Positions 58,146-64,000 of a stretch of DNA of 64,000 bases are shown piece after piece. The stretch lies in assembly GCA_934663595.1 (NCBI GenBank), contig CAKUKM010000009.1:1-64000 (forward strand), given 5' to 3'. Numbering within the stretch: position 1 is the first letter of the stretch; each line of letters begins with the position of its first letter. This DNA is from an uncultured Clostridia bacterium. Its GTDB lineage: Bacteria > Bacillota > Clostridia > Christensenellales > Aristaeellaceae. Made by a program: the position numbers and the translations under genes. The notes below the pieces were generated by a model. It was not told the DNA's origin, ran no database searches, and saw only the letters and a list, made by a program, of their open reading frames with translations.

Positions 58146-58174
58146 ATTATACCATACCGCCGCACGCGCGTCAA
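58146..58174 (-). promoter_or_regulatory. sigma-A promoter of the toxin gene
   Basis: On the minus strand: TTGACG (58169-58174), a 17-nt spacer and TATAAT (58146-58151). It gives a leader of about 75 nt. Confidence 0.8.
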
Positions 58175-58221
58175 ATAAAAACGAGTCCTCGCGCCGCTTC
58201 AAAAATTCATGCGCCCGGGCG

Positions 58222-58250
58222 TTTACAAGCGCGCGAAACCGTGGTATAAT
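58222..58250 (+). promoter_or_regulatory. sigma-A promoter of smpB
   Basis: TTTACA (58222-58227), a 17-nt spacer and TATAAT (58245-58250), 31 nt before the smpB start. Confidence 0.75.
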
Positions 58251-58281
58251 AATGGAAGCAACCGCGAAGGGAGGAAGCAGC

Positions 58282-58743
58282 ATGCCGCAGAAGGGCGTAA
58301 AGGTGATCGCGCAGAATCGTCGCGCGCGGCATGATTATTTCATCCTCGATACGTGGGAAGCCGGTATTGAGCTGCGGGGCACGGAGGTCAAATCCCTGCG
58401 CCTGGGCAAATGCAACCTGAAGGACAGCTTCGCGCAGGTGAAAAACGGCGAAATGCTCGTTCAGGGCATGCACATCAGCCCCTACGAAAACGGCAACATC
58501 TTCAATACCGATCCAATGCGCCCCAAGCGCCTGCTGATGCACAAATCGGAAATCCGAAAGGCGCAGCAGAGCGTGATGCAGCAGGGCCTTTCGCTGATTC
58601 CGCTGTCGATCTATTTAAAGGACGGCCGGATGAAGCTGGAGCTCGCGCTGTGCAAGGGCAAAAAGCTCTACGACAAGCGCGACGACATGGCCAAGCGCGA
58701 CGCCAAGCGCGATATTGAGCGCACAATGGCGGGGCGCGGCTGA
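58282..58743 (+). CDS. smpB: SsrA-binding protein
   Basis: A 153-residue RNA-binding protein that brings tmRNA to stalled ribosomes. Conserved blocks are KVIAQNRRARHDYFILDTWEAGIELRGTEVKSLR (about 7-40) and YLKDGRMKLELALCKGKKLYDKRDDMAKRDAKRDIER (about 110-146), with the basic C-terminal tail. The ATG at 58282 follows GGGAGGAAGCAGC; the frame is open upstream with no ribosome site. ssrA begins 37 nt after its stop, so the two partners of trans-translation are adjacent and may be transcribed together. Confidence 0.97.
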   Translation: MPQKGVKVIAQNRRARHDYFILDTWEAGIELRGTEVKSLRLGKCNLKDSFAQVKNGEMLVQGMHISPYENGNIFNTDPMRPKRLLMHKSEIRKAQQSVMQQGLSLIPLSIYLKDGRMKLELALCKGKKLYDKRDDMAKRDAKRDIERTMAGRG

Positions 58744-58780
58744 TTTTCACCACGGCGGTTTGCCCAAACCCCATTCACGC

Positions 58781-59128
58781 GGGGCCGTAAATGGTTTCGA
58801 CGGGGATGCGGAGGGGCGAAGAAGCGAGCGGCAGCCCTGGACTGCCTCAAAAACGGGACTTAAAGATTAACTGACAACTACGAAAACGTAGCTTTCGCAG
58901 CTTAATGCGAAACGTCGCCCCTAAGCCTCCTGCGGCGTAGGCCAGCGGCGTCAGAATAGCAGGGAACCAGCCGGCTCAAGCTTTGCGGTCGGTGGGATTT
59001 TATGAAGCTACTAAAACCGGTATCCTGTCCGCGGGAGCCCGGCGGAGGGAATGTCAAATCACGGACTGCGCTCGGAGAAGCTTCGTTCGGCCGGTCTTCG
59101 GACAGGGGTTCGACTCCCCTCGGCTCCA
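58781..59128 (+). ncRNA. ssrA: transfer-messenger RNA
   Basis: Starts GGGGCCGTAAATGGTTTCGA and ends GGTTCGACTCCCCTCGGCT-CCA, with the acceptor stem GGGGCCG/CGGCTCC. The tag frame is at about 58873-58905 and most likely reads DNYENVAFAA before TAA, ending in the usual small hydrophobic residues. The encoded 3' end continues with CT, so the full CCA is not templated. A tyrosine integrase gene begins its 3' end 74 nt further on; the tRNA-like 3' end is a classical attachment site. Confidence 0.96.
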
Positions 59129-59169
59129 CTTCCAAAAAACGCCCAACCATCGCGGTTTCGGGCGTTTTT
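59105..59169. other. probable attL of the integrative element (3' end of ssrA)
   Basis: The T-arm and acceptor 3' half of ssrA and its terminator border an integrase gene that reads toward them, the standard layout for elements in tmRNA genes. The exact core cannot be defined because the matching attR lies beyond the window. Confidence 0.6.
59134..59169 (+). terminator. intrinsic terminator after ssrA
   Basis: AAAAACGCCC (about 59135-59144) pairs with GGGCGTTTTT (59160-59169), followed by more T. It is just outside the mature tmRNA and also terminates integrase transcription in the opposite direction. Confidence 0.8.
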
Positions 59170-59201
59170 CTTTTTTCCTTCCACCCACTTTCCCACCCAC
59201 T

Positions 59202-60314
59202 TTATTTTTTTACATTCAAAATATCGCGAAATACGCCGTCGATAATCGTTGCGGCGCGATGCCGGTCGCCCTCGATTTCATGGCCGTAAACGCCGAACGT
59301 GTCCATGCTTTCCGAGTGCCCGACTACCGACTTCATCAGCTCCAGCGGCAAATCGGCCTTATTAATCGAGATGAACGTGTGCCGCAGTTCGTGCAGATTC
59401 GAGCGTATGCCATGGTGCTTGCGGTAGGTGTCCCATTGGTCGTATACGCAGTTTGGCGACGGGCGCTCGCCATATCGATCGCAGAATACCCACGGCGAAA
59501 TCAGGGCCTTGCGCTGCAGCATCGCACGCTGATCGGTGAGCACTTTCAGCGCCGTGTCGGTCAGCTCGATCGTTCTGCGGGCGTTCCTGTTTTTGCCCTC
59601 GGTGATCTCGTTTTCGGAATTGATCGACCGGCAGATCGTCAGCGTGCGTCCGTCGATATCCTCCGTGCGCAACCCGCACATCTCCCCGCGCCGCAGCCCT
59701 GTTGCCACCAGAAAGCGCCATGCATGAATGAAATGCGCCTCTTCCTGCCGCCCGTATCTCGGGAAGCACGCGTCCGCGAACAGTACGCGAATTTCGTACG
59801 GTTGAAGCACAATCTTTTCCCTGCGTGCCGCCGCGTTTTTCGGGATCACCAGATCGCCCTTTTCGAGACGCTGCACATTCCATCTCGACCGCAGCGCAAA
59901 GCCGACGAATTCATTGATCGCCGCGCGAATGTTGGTGCAGGTGCGCGCCGACAGGCCCTTTTGCGCCGCTGTATCAATGCACGATTGCCACATGATCGGC
60001 GTGATGATGGACAATCGACGCTCGAGAATGCAGGGCGACAAATACACTCGATAGATCTGGTCGAGTTTATTGACGTTCGCAGTACCGGTACGCTCGCGCT
60101 GAACGGCCATAAACGCCTCCCACGCCGCCGGGAACCGCATGTCTATTGTTCCCTTCTCCAGCCATTCATCGGCCTTAATCTCGGCGGCATGCTTGCCCTT
60201 GCGGCCTTTTATGGCCGATGTAAACCCCTTGCGCACGCCGTCCTTCTGCACCTTGACCTGCCAGTATCCCTTTGACTCGATCCAGATTGCTTCCGACATT
60301 CGTTTGCTTGCCAT
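59202..60314 (-). CDS. int: tyrosine-type site-specific integrase
   Basis: A 370-residue phage-type recombinase. The N-terminal region (about 1-60) resembles an Arm-DNA-binding domain, with SKGYWQVKVQKDGVRKGF. A SAM-like core-binding domain follows (about 75-165). Catalytic residues: Arg in ATGLRRGEMCGL (about 206), Lys in EGKNRNARRTIEL, His/Arg in LHELRHTFIS (about 309), the following His in VVGHSESMD, and Tyr in TFGVYGHE (about 342). The start at 60314 has GGAGGGGG upstream. It marks the left end of the element at ssrA. Confidence 0.95.
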   Translation of the reverse strand: MASKRMSEAIWIESKGYWQVKVQKDGVRKGFTSAIKGRKGKHAAEIKADEWLEKGTIDMRFPAAWEAFMAVQRERTGTANVNKLDQIYRVYLSPCILERRLSIITPIMWQSCIDTAAQKGLSARTCTNIRAAINEFVGFALRSRWNVQRLEKGDLVIPKNAAARREKIVLQPYEIRVLFADACFPRYGRQEEAHFIHAWRFLVATGLRRGEMCGLRTEDIDGRTLTICRSINSENEITEGKNRNARRTIELTDTALKVLTDQRAMLQRKALISPWVFCDRYGERPSPNCVYDQWDTYRKHHGIRSNLHELRHTFISINKADLPLELMKSVVGHSESMDTFGVYGHEIEGDRHRAATIIDGVFRDILNVKK

Positions 60315-60358
60315 CGTTCCCCCTCCTATCAAAAACCCCGCCGAAGCGGGGAAAATAG

Positions 60359-60823
60359 TTACCTCCTTATCCATCCCATCGACGGCAGAAGAAAATCCAG
60401 CAGGAACAGCAGCGCGAACAGGCCCAGCGCGACATACGATATGATGATCGCCGCCCGCGCCCGCCTGCGCTCATAGGCAATTTCCGCTTCCGCGCGCTCC
60501 CGCTCCTTCTCGGCGAGCCTCCATCGCGCGCTGATGCGCTCGTCCTTCTCGCCCAGCCGCGCTTCCAGACCGGCAACCACCAGCTGATAAGCATCCAGAT
60601 CGCGGTCTGCGCTGGTTCCGATTCCTGCCAGCTCGTCGAGACTGCCGCCCATGGTTGCGACCAGCTTGCGCACGATTTCAAAGTTCGCAGAATCATCGTT
60701 GATGCCAGAGAAATACTTCCCAATCGTGTTCGCATTCACGTTGGCGGTCTCCGCGATTTCACTCTGTGTGCGCCCGTCCTTCTCCTTGAGCCTGCGCAGG
60801 TACGGTGTAATCCGATTCGTCGT
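60359..60823 (-). CDS. XRE-type helix-turn-helix protein with a C-terminal membrane helix; start codon ACG
   Basis: The frame encodes an XRE domain beginning TTNRITPYLRRLKEKDGRTQ and continuing through NTIGKYFSGINDDSANFEIV and GGSLDELAGIG, then a basic coiled segment (about 90-125) and one membrane helix (IIISYVALGLFALLFLLDFL). AGGAGG lies eight nt before ACG at 60821-60823, exactly where an ATG would be expected. The first standard start, a GTG at 60739, would cut the DNA-binding domain in half. So either a non-standard start is used or the gene has lost its start codon. It may bind the palindromes at 60925-60957. Confidence 0.6.
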   Translation of the reverse strand, partial: TTNRITPYLRRLKEKDGRTQSEIAETANVNANTIGKYFSGINDDSANFEIVRKLVATMGGSLDELAGIGTSADRDLDAYQLVVAGLEARLGEKDERISARWRLAEKERERAEAEIAYERRRARAAIIISYVALGLFALLFLLDFLLPSMGWIRR

Positions 60824-60924
60824 TTCTCTCGCCTCCTAACATCGTTGACCCATAGTTGACTGCTTCCGCGTCTTCCCTCCTTTTTCTCTGTTTTCTCCAA
60901 AATATCCCCAAATTGGGGGATTTC

Positions 60925-60957
60925 TTCTCATGAGAAGTGGAATTCTTCTCAGGAGAA
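60925..60957. promoter_or_regulatory. two operator-like palindromes
   Basis: TTCTCATGAGAA (60925-60936) is a perfect palindrome and TTCTCAGGAGAA (60946-60957) a near-perfect one; their centres are 21 bp apart, two helical turns. Further half-site-like TTCTTC and TTCTCC sequences follow at 60966-61000. Another inverted repeat, CCCCAAATTGGGG, is centred near 60911. The region lies between divergent element genes. Confidence 0.6.
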
Positions 60958-61082
60958 GAAAATTCTTCCTACAAAAAGCGGATTCTTTTTCGGTTCTTCT
61001 CCTGTGGTATTGATTCTTCCCGTTAAGTGTGTCACCATGGAATCAACAGGAATCCACGAACACGCAGGAGGTACATTCGACC

Positions 61083-61298
61083 ATGATGAACAACGCAATG
61101 CTCAATCCGAACTACCGGCAATGGCTCGCGCGCAGGCTCTCCCATGAAGGGCGCTTTCGCGTAGTATTTGGGAATTATCCGGAGTGCCCGGAGGTCTTCG
61201 AGTTCATTACGCCGCCTGATGCATCCGGCGCAAGAACTCGCTTCATCAACATCAATGCCAAGCATGATGCAAACATTTCGCGACTCATTCGCCCATAG
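61083..61298 (+). CDS. hypothetical protein of the integrative element
   Basis: A 71-residue protein (MMNNAMLNPNYRQWLARRL...) with a basic N-terminal helix and a C-terminal part that looks like a short alpha/beta fold. The ribosome site AGGAGG is 11 nt before the ATG. It follows the operator-like region in the divergent direction from int. No family recognised. Confidence 0.5.
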   Translation: MMNNAMLNPNYRQWLARRLSHEGRFRVVFGNYPECPEVFEFITPPDASGARTRFININAKHDANISRLIRP

Positions 61299-61322
61299 TG
61301 CGAATATGGCAGCAATTGCCTG

Positions 61323-61351
61323 TTGACTTTTTTGCCATTTTCGCATATAAT
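61323..61351 (+). promoter_or_regulatory. sigma-A-like promoter reading antisense to the DUF3800 gene
   Basis: TTGACT (61323-61328), a 17-nt spacer and TATAAT (61346-61351). The transcript would run into the 3' part of the DUF3800 gene on the opposite strand. A short frame from 61354 exists but has no ribosome site, so a regulatory RNA is more likely. Confidence 0.55.
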
Positions 61352-61405
61352 GAGTATGAAAGAACGTCGCCGGACTAACGCGAGGGTGTATCACCAGCAT
61401 GCTTG

Positions 61406-62170
61406 TCATGTGGAAGTCGCGCCGGGGGTTCTTTCTTGCTTTATACAGCCAGAACAAACGCGAGTAGCCTGCAGCGCTTCTTTATCCGGCTTCATATCGC
61501 GAGTGAAGAACTTAACGCCATAGCTGTCCAGTTTTCCATCCTTGCGATATAAATGATCGGCCAACGCTATGCTGAAGCACGGCGTAGAGAATCCATAGCT
61601 GTTTATTTCATACGTCAGGAACATCGTTGTCGCACATACATCCGCTAACTGCAGCATGTCCCAGCCTGCCGCAGGTTTGGCGGATATTTTTTCGAAAGCG
61701 CTGGAATAAATGCTGTTGTAATCATACGGCAGCAGCTTGTCCTGAATGTATTCAATCAGTTCGCCGTCCCTTGCGGTTCCTCGCGCTGATAAAACCACAT
61801 CGCATGTTTTCCCCTGCGCATTCAAAAACCAAGATACCCGCTGCAACAGATACTTGCATACAAAATTATATGCAACATGCGTATCCGGAATCTTGCTTGC
61901 GTCGAACTTATTGGTATCGACCAGCGCGCTCATATAAATGAAATCCTGATCCTTCAGCTCTCGAACAATAAATCCTCGTTTCTTAAAATCGGTTATTGTC
62001 CTGAAGTGTATTTCCTTGATATTCAGCCTCGACTTGATACCCGCCATCCGACGCCGTATCTGCGCCTCGGCCTCTTTTTTTACAAGCACGGCAGTGAGAA
62101 CAAACCATTGCGTTCCCCTGTTAATCCCCAGATCGCCAGCCTCATCTATATATGCCGTGTAATCGCTCAT
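61406..62170 (-). CDS. DUF3800 domain-containing protein
   Basis: A 254-residue protein of the DUF3800 family. The hallmark opening YTAYIDEAGDLGINRGTQWF (about 4-23) is present, with VDTNKFDAS near 84 and a later acidic segment (WDMLQLADVCATTMF near 169). DUF3800 proteins are predicted RNase H-fold enzymes common on phages and islands; a role in defence or DNA transactions is inferred. It lies between the repressor and the putative antisense promoter and reads leftward. Base composition is lower in G+C than the core genome, which suits a transferred gene. Confidence 0.8.
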   Translation of the reverse strand: MSDYTAYIDEAGDLGINRGTQWFVLTAVLVKKEAEAQIRRRMAGIKSRLNIKEIHFRTITDFKKRGFIVRELKDQDFIYMSALVDTNKFDASKIPDTHVAYNFVCKYLLQRVSWFLNAQGKTCDVVLSARGTARDGELIEYIQDKLLPYDYNSIYSSAFEKISAKPAAGWDMLQLADVCATTMFLTYEINSYGFSTPCFSIALADHLYRKDGKLDSYGVKFFTRDMKPDKEALQATRVCSGCIKQERTPGATST

Positions 62171-62220
62171 TGCGCGCCCCTCTTATCTGAAGTTGCTATA
62201 CCCGTAAATCGCTGTTATTC

Positions 62221-62706
62221 CTATTTCCCTGCCGCCTTGCTCATCTTGTCGAGGCCCTTTTCTTCGCCCTTCTCCACGTACTCAAGCACATGCTTTTCGT
62301 TCTTCGCAAGGTCTTCCTGCGTGATCTCCACGCCCGCCGGGTCTTCGCTTCTTGCCAGCGCGTCCGTGAGCTTTTCAATGTAGGTTTCTACACTATCCTG
62401 CCCTTCTTCATCCAATTGCATAAACACGTCCAGCAGCGCGCGGAACGTTCGCGATTTGGAATACCGGCGCGCCACCCGATCCAGCATTTGCGTCTGCGTT
62501 TCCAGCTCCATCGCGCCCTCGCCGGTTTCCAGCCACTCGCGCCGAACGTTGAACTCGCGGCAGATGGCCGTAATTACAGTATTGGACGGAACACGAACGC
62601 CCTTCTCATAAGTAGTAATTGCACTTCCTGTTAGTCCGACGCGCGCTCCAAATTCCACTTGCGTCAGATTTTTGGATTTTCTCAGTTCTTTGATTCTTTT
62701 TTCCAT
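62221..62706 (-). CDS. XRE-family repressor (CI-like)
   Basis: A 161-residue protein. The N-terminal helix-turn-helix (about 4-60) has RKSKNLTQVEFGARVGLTGSAITTYEKG. The C-terminal part is helical and charged (EEGQDSVETYIEKLTDAL), with no peptidase motif, so it is not a self-cleaving LexA-type repressor. It is divergent from the small plus-strand genes and has its own promoter at 62737-62765; this is the arrangement of phage or ICE immunity repressors. Confidence 0.88.
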   Translation of the reverse strand: MEKRIKELRKSKNLTQVEFGARVGLTGSAITTYEKGVRVPSNTVITAICREFNVRREWLETGEGAMELETQTQMLDRVARRYSKSRTFRALLDVFMQLDEEGQDSVETYIEKLTDALARSEDPAGVEITQEDLAKNEKHVLEYVEKGEEKGLDKMSKAAGK

Positions 62707-62736
62707 GCTATTCCCCCGCTGTTCTTAACTATGCCT

Positions 62737-62765
62737 ATTATACCGCTAAAAACTTACGCTGTCAA
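62737..62765 (-). promoter_or_regulatory. repressor promoter (maintenance type)
   Basis: On the minus strand: TTGACA (62760-62765), a 17-nt spacer and TATAAT (62737-62742). Its spacer contains GCGTAAG, on the plus strand CTTACGC at 62753-62759. Confidence 0.8.
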
Positions 62766-62794
62766 TATTTTTTTGAAAATCGGCAGAAAAACTA

Positions 62795-62823
62795 TTGACA
62801 AAACTAACGGCGTAAGCTATAAT
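62795..62823 (+). promoter_or_regulatory. early promoter of the element
   Basis: Perfect TTGACA (62795-62800), a 17-nt spacer and perfect TATAAT (62818-62823). GCGTAAG occurs in its spacer (62810-62816), in mirror arrangement to the repressor promoter. Both copies are likely repressor operators. Confidence 0.85.
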
Positions 62824-62860
62824 ACTCACATAGTCAGCAAGCAGAAAGGAACGCAAAACA

Positions 62861-63055
62861 ATGAACACAAACTTCTGGGAAGTAGTCAAGGGCCGGAAGA
62901 AGGTAGCACTCGAAGTCGGAGAACGCGTTTATATCGCATATCCGGAGATGATAGAGGAAATCGAAAAAGAATGGCGCGAGGAAGGCATCCCTTCCAAGAT
63001 CGTTTGCGTTTCGGGCTTCCTTTCCAATTTCTACGAGACGCAGTCCATTCACTAA
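62861..63055 (+). CDS. small early protein, unknown
   Basis: A 64-residue acidic protein (MNTNFWEVVKGRKKVALEVG...). GAAAGGAACGCAAAACA precedes the ATG. It is the first gene from the early promoter and is followed by four more small genes in the same direction. No family recognised; many phage-type elements encode such small proteins here. Confidence 0.55.
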   Translation: MNTNFWEVVKGRKKVALEVGERVYIAYPEMIEEIEKEWREEGIPSKIVCVSGFLSNFYETQSIH

Positions 63056-63092
63056 GGTCATCCAGCATGAAGGCAGGAAGGAGCGCAAGACA

Positions 63093-63284
63093 ATGGAAAC
63101 CACGAATTCCAGAATGCTGGAAGCTGCCAGCACGGAAGAACTGATTCAGGAATTGCTTCGACGCGGAGCATCCGCGTTTAATGGAAGCCCGCAAGCGCCG
63201 ATCCGGCTTTCCCACGAGTGCCTGATGCTGTTGATCGACGGCTTCAGCGTGCAGGAAGGATTGCCAGAGCTTCGGCGGTGGTGA
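63093..63284 (+). CDS. small element protein, unknown
   Basis: A 63-residue protein with a helical, acidic N-terminus (METTNSRMLEAASTEELIQELL). A repeated upstream segment, AGGAGCGCAAGACA, serves as ribosome site and resembles those of the neighbouring small genes. Function unknown. Confidence 0.5.
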   Translation: METTNSRMLEAASTEELIQELLRRGASAFNGSPQAPIRLSHECLMLLIDGFSVQEGLPELRRW

Positions 63285-63306
63285 GGGTAGAAAGGAGCGC
63301 AAAACG

Positions 63307-63489
63307 ATGGAAATCAGGATCAGAGAAAGCTCGCATGGCGGTTATGCTGTCGAGAAGGGCATCCAGCATGAAGGCGGTATTGAAGTTGGCTACAAGCCCG
63401 GGTGCACCATGAAGGCGTTTATTGTCTATGAATCGGCCCACTATGACACGCTCGAGGAAGCAAAGAAAGCCGCGAGCAGAATGAGGTAA
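63307..63489 (+). CDS. small element protein, unknown
   Basis: A 60-residue protein (MEIRIRESSHGGYAVEKG...) with a beta-rich first half and a helical, basic end. AAAGGAGCGCAAAACG precedes the start. The upstream sequence repeats the style of the two preceding genes. Function unknown. Confidence 0.5.
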   Translation: MEIRIRESSHGGYAVEKGIQHEGGIEVGYKPGCTMKAFIVYESAHYDTLEEAKKAASRMR

Positions 63490-63492
63490 GCC

Positions 63493-63693
63493 ATGTTCAA
63501 GAATCTCATCGCCGAAAAGGCGATCCACCGGCTGTCGAATCAGCGGATGGCCGAAATCGCGGGCGTATCCCGCCCGACGTTCGAAAGCAAGATGAAGAAC
63601 GGGCATTTCACCGCGATCGAGTGCTGGAAGCTCATTCGGTATTTCGGCAAGACGTTCGAATACCTCTTCGCCACCGACGACCAGAGCGCGTAA
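63493..63693 (+). CDS. small helix-turn-helix protein
   Basis: A 66-residue DNA-binding-type protein. NQRMAEIAGVSRPTFESKMKNG (about residues 16-37) is a helix-turn-helix of the Cro/XRE style, followed by FTAIECWKLIRYFGKTFEYLF. It could be the Cro-like or excisionase-type counterpart of the repressor at 62221-62706. The start is three nt after the preceding stop and there is no strong ribosome site, implying coupling. Confidence 0.65.
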   Translation: MFKNLIAEKAIHRLSNQRMAEIAGVSRPTFESKMKNGHFTAIECWKLIRYFGKTFEYLFATDDQSA

Positions 63694-63708
63694 GGGAGGA
63701 TAAAGCAA

Positions 63709-63897
63709 ATGAGCATCACTACGGACGAAAGGGCTATCAAGCTGCAACTGGACGATACGTCCAAGCGCAAACTGCGCATCATCCTTGAAACGCTGGCGAT
63801 TGATGAGCCGCCGATTTCACATTCGAAAAAGCTGCTCAGGATTGCGGAGGCCCTGCTTGAAAACAGAGCGCCAACCCTGAGCGGCTCGGAAGATTGA
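63709..63897 (+). CDS. small element protein, unknown
   Basis: A 62-residue charged protein (MSITTDERAIKLQLDDTSKR...). GGGAGGATAAAGCAA is its ribosome site. It is the last gene visible before the window ends; an imperfect inverted repeat (GCCGACCTG with CAGATCGGC, 63930-63965) lies after it. Confidence 0.5.
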   Translation: MSITTDERAIKLQLDDTSKRKLRIILETLAIDEPPISHSKKLLRIAEALLENRAPTLSGSED

Positions 63898-64000
63898 GGG
63901 ATTACCGGAACGGGCCGCAAAAAGACACGCCGACCTGCGAGGGTACTTAAGTTCACAGATCGGCGGCTCCGAGATTTGTTTACCTGAATGTGCTGCAACA
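63898..64000. other. window end, no gene seen
   Basis: Only an imperfect inverted repeat (GCCGACCTG and CAGATCGGC) is visible, without a T-run. The element continues beyond the window. Confidence 0.4.

Noticed and set aside
58777..59130. Tail of the tmRNA considered as a separate tRNA gene.
   Set aside because: The T-arm and acceptor belong to ssrA; there is no anticodon stem. No other tRNA-like structure was found in the window.
58983..60275. Plus-strand open frame beginning inside ssrA and running across the integrase.
   Set aside because: It starts within the tmRNA and is antisense to a clear integrase with all catalytic residues.
61354..61523. Short plus-strand frame after the promoter at 61323-61351.
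   Set aside because: No Shine-Dalgarno sequence and no recognisable product; the transcript is better explained as antisense RNA.

Overview
The window comes from a high-G+C, endospore-forming, anaerobic Bacillota of the class Clostridia. The evidence is spoIVA, two alpha/beta-type spore proteins, a Gram-positive PolC, ricT/darA, sigma-A promoters with near-consensus boxes, and an oxygen-sensitive indolepyruvate:ferredoxin oxidoreductase. A Christensenellales-like lineage would fit the gene content, but this is a guess. Almost all of the window is ordinary chromosome; the last ~4.8 kb (from about 59.1 kb) is the left end of an integrative element or prophage inserted at the 3' end of ssrA (tmRNA).

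Layout. 1-0.35 kb: divergent promoters, one probably firing leftward into an rRNA operon outside the window. 0.35-2.65 kb: iorAB. 2.6-2.9 kb: a tandem hairpin repeat. 3-5.7 kb: a regulator, a ROK protein and a secreted protein. 5.7-8.8 kb: an Fe-S operon (rrf2-nifS-nifU) bracketed by two inverted copies of a ~340-bp element made of serial hairpins. 8.8-15.5 kb: hflX with a JAMM-like N-terminal domain, an SH3-type secreted protein, an MBOAT/SGNH acylation pair and a phosphatase. 15.7-20.4 kb: recG-fakA-asp23 divergent from rpmB. 20.4-28.3 kb: a leftward group with brnQ, an endonuclease-like protein, an NYN/OST-HTH protein, ricT, holB, darA and spoIVA. 28.4-32.5 kb: sortase, tex and a nucleotidyltransferase. 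32.6-34 kb: Na+-pump beta and small subunits behind a riboswitch-like leader. 34-37.6 kb: coiled-coil protein, coaD, rsmD, a membrane protein and alr. 37.8-40 kb: a YesL-like protein and a U32 protein. 40.1-44.8 kb: a metallophosphoesterase plus an LplA/LplB/YtcP-type sugar ABC system. 45.1-47 kb: two spore proteins and a MATE pump. 47-57.6 kb: polC, DUF3786, ispG, rseP, dxr, cdsA, uppS, frr (isoprenoid, envelope and translation functions). 57.7-58.2 kb: a type I toxin-antitoxin-like locus. 58.2-59.1 kb: smpB-ssrA (trans-translation). 59.2 kb to the end: tyrosine integrase, small regulators, a DUF3800 protein and a CI/Cro-like divergent switch followed by small early genes.

The most unusual material is non-coding. 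A family of elements is built from consecutive perfect hairpins whose stems differ between copies but remain paired. Two copies sit inverted around the Fe-S operon, each flanked by a 28-31 bp direct duplication of a terminator-like hairpin. A shorter three-hairpin version with the same order lies in frame inside the small toxin gene at 57.9 kb. A second hairpin family with a conserved GATAG-type loop occurs at 2.6-2.9 kb and 15.6 kb. The toxin locus has two near-perfect convergent promoters and a leader hairpin that masks its ribosome binding site. The Na+-pump leader resembles the yybP-ykoY metal riboswitch core and ends in an intrinsic terminator.
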